From contig NZ_CALRUC010000085.1 of assembly GCF_943371255.1 (NCBI RefSeq), positions 1-19,727 on the forward strand: a stretch of 19,727 nt of DNA, in the 5' to 3' direction. Under the pieces are notes generated by a model. The model had not been told where the DNA came from. It saw nothing but the letters and a program-made list of their open reading frames with translations, and searched no databases. Numbering within the stretch: the first letter of the stretch is position 1; each line of letters opens with the position of its first letter. This document shows positions 1 through 7,266 of this stretch, piece after piece. A program made the position numbers and the translations under genes. Origin of the DNA: Ferrovibrio terrae_B. GTDB lineage: Bacteria > Pseudomonadota > Alphaproteobacteria > Ferrovibrionales > Ferrovibrionaceae.

Positions 1-1
1 C

Positions 2-718
2 GATGTCGACTCTTACGCAGTCGAAAGCCAGAAGCGCGCCAAGCGCTCCTGGGACGAAGGCCGCTTCAAGAAGTCGATCATCCCGGTGAAGGACATCAAC
101 GGCCTGACCATCCTCGACCGCGACGAGCATCTGCGGCCCGAGACCACCATGCAGTCGCTGGCTTCCCTCGATCCGTCCTTTGCCGTGATGGGCGAGCAGT
201 TCGGCTTCAATTCCGTCGCCACCCAGCGCTACCCCGAGGTGGAGCGCATCGAGCATGTGCATCATGCCGGCAACTCGTCGGGCATCGTCGATGGTGCCGC
301 CGCCGTTCTGATCGGCAATGCGGAGGCCGGCAAGAAGAGCGGCCTGAAGCCCCGCGCCCGCATCCGCAGCTTTGCCTCCATCGGCTCGGAACCCACCATC
401 ATGCTGACCGGGCCGAGCTTTGCCGCCGAGAAGGCCCTGCGCCTGGCCGGCATGAAGCCCTCGGATATCGACCTCTACGAGCTGAACGAGGCCTTTGCCT
501 CGGTGGTGCTGCGCTTCATGCAGGCGCTCAACATCCCGCATGACAAGATCAACGTGAATGGCGGCGCCATCGCGCTGGGCCATCCGCTGGGTGCCACCGG
601 CGCGATGATCCTCGGCACCATGGTCGACGAGCTGGAACGCAGCGGCAAGAGCACTGCACTCGTCACGCTCTGCGTCGGCGCCGGCATGGGCACCGCCACC
701 ATCATCGAGCGCGTCTGA
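2..718 (+). CDS. Acetyl-CoA C-acyltransferase (thiolase), C-terminal part, cut by the window edge
   Basis: This is the C-terminal two thirds or so of a thiolase, which cleaves 3-ketoacyl-CoA with CoA to acetyl-CoA and a shortened acyl-CoA (or makes acetoacetyl-CoA in reverse). The frame is open from base 2, so the true start and the nucleophilic cysteine of the N-terminal half lie outside the window. Three C-terminal thiolase motifs are visible: NEAFA, the histidine motif GHPLGATGA, and the second catalytic cysteine in CVGAGMG. The gene ends 27 bp before a fused hydratase/dehydrogenase, so the two almost certainly form a beta-oxidation operon. Thiolase identity is near certain. Whether it prefers long or short acyl chains cannot be read from this fragment. 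Confidence 0.95.
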   Translation, partial: DVDSYAVESQKRAKRSWDEGRFKKSIIPVKDINGLTILDRDEHLRPETTMQSLASLDPSFAVMGEQFGFNSVATQRYPEVERIEHVHHAGNSSGIVDGAAAVLIGNAEAGKKSGLKPRARIRSFASIGSEPTIMLTGPSFAAEKALRLAGMKPSDIDLYELNEAFASVVLRFMQALNIPHDKINVNGGAIALGHPLGATGAMILGTMVDELERSGKSTALVTLCVGAGMGTATIIERV

Positions 719-745
719 GCGCTGTCAAAGCTACAGGGTAGAAAC

Positions 746-2881
746 ATGATCGATTACACTGTTGACGGCGACGGCGTCGCCTCCATCACCTGGAACATGA
801 CCGACCGGTCGATGAACGTCATGAACAAGGCCAGCATTGCGGCCTTCCGCGAAGCTGTCGACAAGGCCATCCAGGACAAGGCCGTGAAGGGCGTCATCGT
901 CACCTCGGCCAAAGCCGACTTCGTCGCCGGCGGCGATCTGGTCAGCATGCTGGAAGAATCGAAGGACGCAGCCAGGGCACTGCAGAACAGCTTTGCCCTG
1001 CAGAAGCTGTTCCGCGACATCGAAAAGGCCGGCAAGCCCTTCGCGGTTGCCATCAACGGTACCGCGCTGGGCGGCGGCTACGAGATTTGCCTCGCCTGTC
1101 ATCGCCGCATCGCTGCCGACAACCCAAAGACGCTGATCGGCCTGCCGGAAGCCACCATCGGGCTGCTGCCCGGCGCTGGCGGCACCCAGCGGCTGCCGCG
1201 CCTGATCGGCGTGTCCAAGGCGCTGCCGATGATGCTGGAAGGCAAGAAGGTCGACGCCAAAACGGCGCTTGGCCTAGGCATGATCGACGAGATTGTCGCA
1301 CCTGCCGAACTGCTGGCCCGCGCCAAGGCATGGATTCTGAATGAGGGCCAGACCGGCCATGTGAAGCCCTGGGACCAGAAGGGCTTCCGCGTGCCCGAGG
1401 CCGCCAACACGCCGAGGGGCGCCCAGGTCTTCACCGCCGGCAATGCCATGCTGCGCGCCAAGACCATGGGCAACTATCCCAATGCACAATACATCATGTC
1501 CTGCGTCTATGAGGGCATGCTGGTCGATATCGATACCGGCCTGAAGATCGAAAGCCGGTATTTCGTCGCCTGCACCCAGTCAAAGGAAGCGCGCAACATG
1601 ATCCGCTCGCTGTTCTTCTCGATCGGCGATGCCAACAAGCTCGCCAACCGCCCGAAGAATGTGCCGACCCAGACCTATACCAAGATCGGCATCCTTGGTG
1701 CTGGCATGATGGGCGCCGGTATTGCCTGGTCGGCATCGGCCGCCGGATTGCAGGTTGTGCTGCTGGATTCCACGCAGGAATCGGCTGACAAGGGCAAGGC
1801 CTACAGCGCCAGCCTGCTCGACAAGCGGGTGAAGTCCAAGCGTGCCAGCGAAGCTGACAAGGAAAAGCAGCTCGGTCTGATCACGGCCACGACGTCTTAT
1901 GACGACCTCAAGGGCTGCGACCTGGTGATCGAAGCCGTGTTCGAGGATCGCGCCATCAAGGCCGATGTGACGAAGAAAGCCGAGGCGCAGCTGGCGCCGA
2001 CCGCCATCTTCGCCTCCAACACCTCGACTCTGCCGATCAGCGGCCTGGCCGAAGCCAGCAGCCGGCCGGCCAACTTCATCGGCCTGCACTTCTTCTCGCC
2101 GGTCGACAGGATGCCGCTGGTCGAGATCATCCGCGGCAAGCAGACCTCGGATGAGACGCTGGCGCGTGCCATGGACTTCGTGAAGAAGATCCGCAAGACG
2201 CCCATCGTTGTGAACGACAGCCGCGGCTTCTACACCAGCCGCGTCTTCGCCACCTATGTCAGCGAGGGCCTGACCCTGCTGGCCGAGGGCGTGACCCCGG
2301 CGCTGATCGAAAATGCCGGCAAGGCTGCCGGCATGCCGGTGGGTCCGCTGGCGCTGGCCGACGAAGTCTCTCTGGAGCTAATGCATCGGGTGCGCACCCA
2401 GACCAAGAAGGATCTGGGCGATGCCTACAAGCCCGATGGTTCGGCGCCGGTCCTGTCCCTGATGGTCGAAAAGCTCGGCCGCATGGGCAAGAAGGCCGCC
2501 AAGGGCTTCTACGAGTATCCGGCCGATGGCAAGAAGCGGCTGTGGACCGAGCTGGGCAAGCATTTCCCGGTCAAGCCCGAGTCCGAACAGCCGGCGCTCG
2601 CCGACGTGATCAAGCGGCTGGTCTATATCCAGTCGGTCGAAACGGCGCGTTGCGTCGAAGAGAATGTCATCATCGACGTGCGCGATGCCGATGTCGGCTC
2701 GATCATGGGCTGGGGCTTCCCGCCCTTCCGTGGCGGCACCATCAGCAATATCGACACCGTGGGCGTGCAGCCCTTCGTGACGGAATGCGATGCGCTGGCG
2801 CAGAAGCATGGTGCTCGCTTCACGCCGCCCAAGCTGCTGCGCGACATGGCGGCAGGGGGCAAGAGCTTCTACGCCGCCTGA
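746..2881 (+). CDS. Fused enoyl-CoA hydratase / 3-hydroxyacyl-CoA dehydrogenase (FadB/FadJ type)
   Basis: This 711-residue bifunctional enzyme carries out the two middle steps of beta-oxidation: hydration of trans-2-enoyl-CoA and NAD-dependent oxidation of 3-hydroxyacyl-CoA. Residues 1-190 are a crotonase domain with both catalytic glutamates, E113 (in GGGYE) and E135 (in GLPE). Residues from about 312 form the dehydrogenase, with the nucleotide-binding motif GAGMMG at 318-323 and the catalytic histidine H448 in HFFSP, followed by E460. C-terminal dehydrogenase repeats fill the rest. The length is normal for the FadB/FadJ family. The ATG at 746 sits 27 bp after the thiolase stop, with a modest purine-rich ribosome site (AGGGTAG). 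The product would act with the thiolase as a trifunctional-type complex. FadB and FadJ cannot be told apart from sequence alone, so no symbol is given. Confidence 0.96.
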   Translation: MIDYTVDGDGVASITWNMTDRSMNVMNKASIAAFREAVDKAIQDKAVKGVIVTSAKADFVAGGDLVSMLEESKDAARALQNSFALQKLFRDIEKAGKPFAVAINGTALGGGYEICLACHRRIAADNPKTLIGLPEATIGLLPGAGGTQRLPRLIGVSKALPMMLEGKKVDAKTALGLGMIDEIVAPAELLARAKAWILNEGQTGHVKPWDQKGFRVPEAANTPRGAQVFTAGNAMLRAKTMGNYPNAQYIMSCVYEGMLVDIDTGLKIESRYFVACTQSKEARNMIRSLFFSIGDANKLANRPKNVPTQTYTKIGILGAGMMGAGIAWSASAAGLQVVLLDSTQESADKGKAYSASLLDKRVKSKRASEADKEKQLGLITATTSYDDLKGCDLVIEAVFEDRAIKADVTKKAEAQLAPTAIFASNTSTLPISGLAEASSRPANFIGLHFFSPVDRMPLVEIIRGKQTSDETLARAMDFVKKIRKTPIVVNDSRGFYTSRVFATYVSEGLTLLAEGVTPALIENAGKAAGMPVGPLALADEVSLELMHRVRTQTKKDLGDAYKPDGSAPVLSLMVEKLGRMGKKAAKGFYEYPADGKKRLWTELGKHFPVKPESEQPALADVIKRLVYIQSVETARCVEENVIIDVRDADVGSIMGWGFPPFRGGTISNIDTVGVQPFVTECDALAQKHGARFTPPKLLRDMAAGGKSFYAA

Positions 2882-2901
2882 GGCCGCGCAAAGCACAAAC
2901 G

Positions 2902-2931
2902 AAAAGGGCCGGGTTTCCCCGGCCCTTTTTT
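2902..2931. terminator. Bidirectional intrinsic terminator between the beta-oxidation genes and the TRAP operon
   Basis: A perfect 12 bp stem (2902-2913 paired with 2918-2929; arm AAAAGGGCCGGG) closes a four-base loop and runs into six Ts on the plus strand. The A-run at the other end gives a T-run for the minus strand too. It lies 20 bp after the hydratase/dehydrogenase stop and 16 bp beyond the stop of the convergent TRAP permease, so it can serve both. Confidence 0.93.
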
Positions 2932-2947
2932 ATTGCCTGCCGCCCGC

Positions 2948-4435
2948 TCAGTCTTCGTCCGGCGGCGGCACTTCATCCTCGTCTTCCGCCGGCTCGGCAG
3001 GGGCATCGGATTCGGTGCTGGCGCCCGGCGCATCGAACAGCGTGCTGGCACTGCCGCCTTCATCCTGCGGCGGCAGTCCATCCGCCGGAATGGCATCGAT
3101 GCCGCTGGACGCGCCGCCGCCATAGAGCTGCTCCGGCAGCCAGAGCGCGATCTGCGGGAAGCTGTAGAGCAGCACCATCGACAGCAGCACGATGCCGACA
3201 AAGGGATAGATGCCCTTGAAGATCTGCTCGATCGAGATGTTCTTCGGTGCCACGCCCTTGCAGTAGAAGGCCGCCATCGCCACCGGTGGCGTCAGGAACG
3301 AGGTCTGCAGGTTCAGCGCCACCAGGATGCCGAAGAACAACGGATCGACGCCGTAATGCTGCAGCAGCGGCAGGAAGATCGGCACGAAGATGATGATGAT
3401 CTCGGTCCATTCCAGCGGCCAGCCGAGCAGGAAGATGACGAACTGGGCCAGGATCAGGAACTGGGTCGAAGACAGATCGAGATAGTCGATCAGATCCTTC
3501 ACCACCTCATGGCCGTTCAGATAGGCGAACACCGCCGAGAAGGTGGCCGAGCCGACAAACAGCCAGCAGACCATCGCCGCCGAGCGTGCGGTCAGGAACA
3601 CCGACTCCTTCAGCTTGGTGATGCTGAAGCTGCGATAGCCGATGGCCAGCACGATGGCGCCGGCGGCACCGACGGCGGCCGCTTCGGTCGGCGTTGCCAG
3701 ACCGAAGAGGATGGCCCCCAGCACGGTGGTGATCAGCAGCGCCAGCGGCAGGAACGATGTCGCCAGCGCCCAGATCACCTTGGTGAAGGGTACATCGAGG
3801 ATTTCGCGTGGCGGCTTCGGCGCCAGCGACGGATTGATCATGGCCCGGGCGATCACATAGACCATGTACAGGCTGGCCAGCATCAGACCCGGCAGGAAGG
3901 CGCCGGCATAGAGCTTGACCACCGAGACGCCCGCCGTGGCGCCATAGAGGATCAGCAGCACGCTGGGCGGGATCAGAATGCCGAGGCAGCCGCCGGCGCA
4001 GATCACGCCGGTCGCCAGTTTCGGGTCATAGCCGGCCCGCAGCATCGCCGGCAGCGCCAGCAGGGTCATCAGCGTCACCACCGCGCCGACGATGCCGGTG
4101 GCGGTGGCGAACAGCGTGCAGGTCAGCAGCGTGGCAACGGCGAGCGATCCCGGCAATCGTTTGGCCGCCAGTTCGATGCTCAGGAACAACCGGTCGAGGA
4201 TATTGGCGCGCTCGACGATATAGCCCATGAACAGGAACAGCGGCACCGAGATCAGCACGTCATTGGCCATGACGCTGAAGGTGCGCTGGACGAAGAGTTC
4301 AAAGATATGACTGCCCATGGCGAAATAGCCGAAGCCGACGCCCATGGCCATCAGGGTGAATGCAATCGGGAAGCCGAAGCCGATGGCGAACAGGAACGCC
4401 ACCAGCATGAGAATGCCAACCTGCGGATCGGTCAT
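2948..4435 (-). CDS. TRAP transporter large permease subunit (DctM family) with an acidic C-terminal tail
   Basis: This is the ion-coupled membrane channel of a tripartite ATP-independent periplasmic (TRAP) transporter, with about a dozen hydrophobic segments throughout residues 1-430. It begins with the typical DctM start region (MTDPQVGILMLVAFLFAIGF) and contains long hydrophobic helices rich in glycine and proline. The membrane part ends near residue 438 at LWLPEQLYG. The remaining 57 residues (439-495) are an unusual hydrophilic, acidic, proline-rich tail ending in EDEDEVPPPDED, which DctM proteins of about 425-440 residues lack. Its ATG overlaps the stop of the small permease by four bases (ATGA), so translation is coupled. 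The transported compound is not evident from this subunit. Confidence 0.94.
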   Translation of the reverse strand: MTDPQVGILMLVAFLFAIGFGFPIAFTLMAMGVGFGYFAMGSHIFELFVQRTFSVMANDVLISVPLFLFMGYIVERANILDRLFLSIELAAKRLPGSLAVATLLTCTLFATATGIVGAVVTLMTLLALPAMLRAGYDPKLATGVICAGGCLGILIPPSVLLILYGATAGVSVVKLYAGAFLPGLMLASLYMVYVIARAMINPSLAPKPPREILDVPFTKVIWALATSFLPLALLITTVLGAILFGLATPTEAAAVGAAGAIVLAIGYRSFSITKLKESVFLTARSAAMVCWLFVGSATFSAVFAYLNGHEVVKDLIDYLDLSSTQFLILAQFVIFLLGWPLEWTEIIIIFVPIFLPLLQHYGVDPLFFGILVALNLQTSFLTPPVAMAAFYCKGVAPKNISIEQIFKGIYPFVGIVLLSMVLLYSFPQIALWLPEQLYGGGASSGIDAIPADGLPPQDEGGSASTLFDAPGASTESDAPAEPAEDEDEVPPPDED

Positions 4436-5016
4436 CGGCCGGCCTCCGGGTTGTCGCTATGCTCTTTCTGCAGAATCTGCTCCAGCTCCTCGACATCGCC
4501 CAGGCGCGGCGGCCATTTTCCGGTCTTGATGCAATACATGCAGCGCATCACCTCGGCGATGCCCTGCAGGATCAGCAGCGCGCCCGCAATCGGAATGATG
4601 GTCTTGAAGGGATAGATGATCGGGCCGGCCGGCGTGAACAGGCTGCGTTCCTTCACCGACCACGAATAAGCGGCGTATTCCCAGCCGGTATAGAGCAGCG
4701 TGATGATGCCGGGAAAGAAGAAGACGAAATAGAGGATCAGATCCCAGCGCGCCTGGGTGCGCGGCTGCCAGTTGCGATACAGCCAGTCACCGCGCACATG
4801 GCCATTGCGCGCCAGCGTATAGGCGCCGGCCATCATGAACAGCGTGCCATAAAGGATATAGGCGGCATCGAAGGCCCATTCGGTGGGCGCCTTCAGCACA
4901 TAGCGGGCAAACACCTCGTAGGAAGTGGCCGCGGTCAGCAGCAGGATGCACCAGCCGAATGCTTTTCCGACCCAGGTGTTGATCGTTTCAATCCAGAACA
5001 CAAACCGATTGTCCAT
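4432..5016 (-). CDS. TRAP transporter small permease subunit (DctQ family)
   Basis: This 194-residue inner-membrane protein has four hydrophobic segments and pairs with the large permease. The DctQ-type signature is visible after the first helix: EVFARYVLKAPTEWAFD, followed by a second helix and GAYTLARNGHVRGD at about residues 64-77. The length is in the normal range. It lies between the binding-protein gene and the large permease, overlapping the latter by four bases. A G-rich ribosome site (GTGGGGG) precedes the ATG. The gap to the upstream binding-protein gene is 101 bp and holds a strong stem-loop. Assignment to DctQ is secure. The substrate is not. Confidence 0.93.
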   Translation of the reverse strand: MDNRFVFWIETINTWVGKAFGWCILLLTAATSYEVFARYVLKAPTEWAFDAAYILYGTLFMMAGAYTLARNGHVRGDWLYRNWQPRTQARWDLILYFVFFFPGIITLLYTGWEYAAYSWSVKERSLFTPAGPIIYPFKTIIPIAGALLILQGIAEVMRCMYCIKTGKWPPRLGDVEELEQILQKEHSDNPEAGR

Positions 5017-5033
5017 TTGCCCCCACCGCTCCG

Positions 5034-5052
5034 TTTACGCGGTTTTTACGCG
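5034..5052. repeat. Two direct copies of TTTACGCG upstream of the small permease gene
   Basis: TTTACGCG occurs at 5034-5041 and again at 5045-5052, 11 bp apart (one helical turn), in the dctP-dctQ gap. This phasing would suit a protein-binding site, but it may be chance. There is no other evidence of function. Confidence 0.3.
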
Positions 5053-5067
5053 ATGCCCTTAAACGAC

Positions 5068-5095
5068 GGGAACCGCCGGTCGCCCGGCGGTTCCC
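5068..5095 (-). promoter_or_regulatory. Stem-loop between the TRAP binding protein and its permease genes
   Basis: A perfect 12 bp GC-rich stem (5068-5079 with 5084-5095; arm GGGAACCGCCGG) closes a TCGC loop 22 bp after the binding-protein stop. On the minus-strand transcript only a short GTTT follows, so it is a poor full terminator. It more likely stabilises the upstream mRNA 3' end or causes partial termination. Either would give more binding protein than permease, a common arrangement in binding-protein-dependent transporters. Confidence 0.7.
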
Positions 5096-5117
5096 GCTTA
5101 CCCATGACTCTGTGAAC

Positions 5118-6263
5118 TCAACCCTTCTTCTGACCGAAGAAGTGATTGTAGGCCACCTGACGGTTCGGCGTATTGAGCAGCTCGTAGCGCACCGTGCGGC
5201 GCACCCAGTCGAGCTGCGACTTGATCACCTTGGCGAAGAAGGCTTCCTGGTTCTGCGCCTGCAGCACGGTATCCCAGGCCTTGAGCTGGGCATCCATCAC
5301 CACCTTCGGCGTGGTGTAGACCTTGACCTTGTCCTTGGTCTGCAGCTCGGCCAGATCCTTGGAATAACGGTCGAGTGCTTTCCACGACATGTCGGACGAG
5401 GCAGCCTCGGCAGCATACTTCAGGATCGACTTCTGCTCGGTGCTCAGGGCGTCATACTTCGTCTTGTTGAAGATGATCTCGAAGGCTTCCGCCGCCTGAT
5501 GCCAGCTCTGCAGCATGTAGACCTTGGAGACATCCGAGAAGCCGAGCAGCTTGTCGGACGACGGGTTGTTGAATTCCGCCGCGTCCAGCAGGCCACGATC
5601 CATCGCCGGCACGATTTCACCACCGGCAACGATGGTGACTGCCGCGCCCATTTCCTTGAACACGTCCGCCGAAAGACCGACGGTGCGGTATTTCAGGTTC
5701 TTCAGATCGTCGGCCGTCTTGATCTGTTTCTTGAACCAGCCAAGCGGCTGGCAGGGCATCGGCCCGGAGATGAAGCCAACGACATTGAGCTTCAGGATGT
5801 CGCGCACCAGTTCGTTATAGAGCTGGTTGCCGCCACCATAGGCCATCCAGGCCAGCACGCCATTGGCATCCCAGCCGAACGGCGGCACCGTGCCGAACAG
5901 CGAGAAGGCCTTGTGCTTGCCATACCAGTAGGCGGTGACGCCATGACCGGCATCCAGCACACCGCTATGCACGGCATCCTGCATGCCGAAGGCGGGCACC
6001 ACCGAACCGGCCGCCAGCACATCGAGCTTCAGGCGACCGCCCGACATCTCGTTGACGCGGGTGGCATAGTCGGCGGCCATCTCATGGAAGATGTCCTTGG
6101 TCGGCCAGGTCGACTGATACTTCAGGGTCACCGTCTGGGCCCGCGATACGCTCGGCATCGCTACGGTCGCGGCAGCAGCACCGGCCGCGATGCCGGCCCC
6201 GCGCAGGAACTGGCGACGCCCGGTCTTTTTAGGCGCAATAGGGGTGTCAGTACGCTCGGTCAT
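5118..6263 (-). CDS. TRAP transporter substrate-binding protein (DctP/TakP-like), Tat-exported
   Basis: This is the periplasmic receptor that captures the substrate and delivers it to the DctQM permease. The 381-residue precursor opens with a twin-arginine signal: R16-R17 in GRRQFLRG, an alanine-rich core, and a likely cleavage after A42 (SRA|Q). The mature part has the DctP-family core. This includes YRTVGLSADVFKEMGA and GGEIVPAMDRGLLDAAEF, which place it nearer the 2-oxoacid-binding TakP branch than C4-dicarboxylate DctP. That placement is from recalled family motifs. The ATG at 6263 has a strong ribosome site, GGGAGGA, at 6268-6274. The gene is the first of the minus-strand operon and diverges from a class II aldolase gene. 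An organic or hydroxy acid ligand is likely, but I cannot specify which. Confidence 0.93.
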   Translation of the reverse strand: MTERTDTPIAPKKTGRRQFLRGAGIAAGAAAATVAMPSVSRAQTVTLKYQSTWPTKDIFHEMAADYATRVNEMSGGRLKLDVLAAGSVVPAFGMQDAVHSGVLDAGHGVTAYWYGKHKAFSLFGTVPPFGWDANGVLAWMAYGGGNQLYNELVRDILKLNVVGFISGPMPCQPLGWFKKQIKTADDLKNLKYRTVGLSADVFKEMGAAVTIVAGGEIVPAMDRGLLDAAEFNNPSSDKLLGFSDVSKVYMLQSWHQAAEAFEIIFNKTKYDALSTEQKSILKYAAEAASSDMSWKALDRYSKDLAELQTKDKVKVYTTPKVVMDAQLKAWDTVLQAQNQEAFFAKVIKSQLDWVRRTVRYELLNTPNRQVAYNHFFGQKKG

Positions 6264-6483
6264 CGTATCCTCCCAAGGATGTTATCGCCGGTTTCCGGCC
6301 GTTTTGAATTCGGTGCGTCAATTCGAGCGCCGTCATCATTGGGCGTATACGTTGTCTGGGGCAAGAGGATTTTTACACCCCGGTTATGCGCCGCAATGCA
6401 CAATTTTGCGCAAACCGCCGATTTGACGCGCCCGGACAACCGGCACAGACTAAAGTTCAATAAAAAATGATCGGAGGAACACC
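6264..6483. promoter_or_regulatory. Divergent control region between the TRAP operon and the aldolase-family gene
   Basis: This 220 bp gene-free stretch must hold promoters for both directions. It is more AT-rich than its surroundings near the aldolase end (TTCAATAAAAAATGA). It contains the palindrome CGTATACG at 6344-6351, whose GTATAC core resembles GntR/FadR-type sites, and a good ribosome site GGAGGA at 6473-6478 for the gene starting at 6484. No regulator gene lies next to it, so the operator reading is weak. Confidence 0.5.
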
Positions 6484-7266
6484 ATGACCCCGCCTGCCGC
6501 CACTGCCCTGAAAGCCGTCGCCGATATTCGCACACAGGTGAGTGCCGAAGAGTGGCAGACCCGCACCGATCTCGCCGCCGCCTATCGGCTGGTGGCGCAT
6601 TACGGCTGGGATGACCTGATTTTTACCCATATCTCGGCGCGCGTGCCGGGACCGGACCATCACTTCCTGATCAACCCCTATGGCTGGATGTTCCACGAGA
6701 TTACCGCCTCGTCGCTGGTGAAGGTGGATCTGGAGGGCAATATCGTCTCGCCCACCGAGCACATCATCAATCCGGCCGGCTTCACCATCCATTCCGCCGT
6801 GCATGCCGCGCGCCATGATGTCGGCTGCGTACTTCATTTGCATACAAGCGATGGCATCGCGGTCTCGGCCATGGCCGAAGGCCTGATGCCGCTGAGCCAG
6901 ACCGCCATGGTGGCGCTGAGCACGCTGAGCTATCACGAGTTTGAAGGGATTGCCCTCAATCTCGACGAGCGCGAGCGGCTGGTCGCCGATCTGGGCAGCA
7001 ACAACCTGATGATCCTGCGCAACCACGGCACGCTGGCCTGCGGCAAGACCGTGGCCCAGGCCTTCCTCAACATCCACCTGCTGGAACGGGCCTGCCAGGC
7101 CCAGGTGCGGGCACTGGCCGGCGGGGCGAAACTGCATCCGGCCCAGCCCGCCGTGCAGGAGCTGGTGAAACAGCAGGTGCGCGGCATGAAGATCGATGTC
7201 AGCGGCCTCGCCTGGGGCGGCCTGCTGCGCCTGCTGGATGCGAAGGACGCGTCTTATAAGTCGTGA
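6484..7266 (+). CDS. Class II aldolase/adducin family protein
   Basis: This is a 260-residue cytoplasmic protein of the zinc-dependent class II aldolase/adducin fold. Metal-ligand histidines are visible at H118 and H120 (LHLHTSDG) and H181 (RNHGTLACG). The position that in fuculose-1-phosphate aldolase holds the catalytic glutamate reads INPAGFTIHSAVH here, with phenylalanine (F100) instead. This is the pattern of the adducin-like branch, whose bacterial reactions are poorly defined. GGAGGA at 6473-6478 fixes the start. Its promoter region is shared with the TRAP operon, so it may process the imported compound, which is an inference. Its last 13 bases overlap the convergent PLP-enzyme gene. 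The fold is certain and the reaction unknown. Confidence 0.9.
   Translation: MTPPAATALKAVADIRTQVSAEEWQTRTDLAAAYRLVAHYGWDDLIFTHISARVPGPDHHFLINPYGWMFHEITASSLVKVDLEGNIVSPTEHIINPAGFTIHSAVHAARHDVGCVLHLHTSDGIAVSAMAEGLMPLSQTAMVALSTLSYHEFEGIALNLDERERLVADLGSNNLMILRNHGTLACGKTVAQAFLNIHLLERACQAQVRALAGGAKLHPAQPAVQELVKQQVRGMKIDVSGLAWGGLLRLLDAKDASYKS

Noticed and set aside
2933..4615. Long plus-strand open frame (560 codons) opposite the TRAP permease genes
   Set aside because: The composition is extreme in Arg, Gln, His and Asp with no domain. It is the usual antisense shadow of a GC-rich hydrophobic membrane gene, and the minus strand encodes clear DctM and DctQ proteins.
6344..6351. CGTATACG as a GntR-family operator
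   Set aside because: The core is short and common, and no GntR/FadR-type regulator gene is adjacent. It is noted within the control region but not claimed as a site.
5112..6470. Plus-strand open frame opposite the TRAP binding protein
   Set aside because: No family features and shadow-type composition. The minus strand has a Tat signal, a strong ribosome site and DctP motifs.
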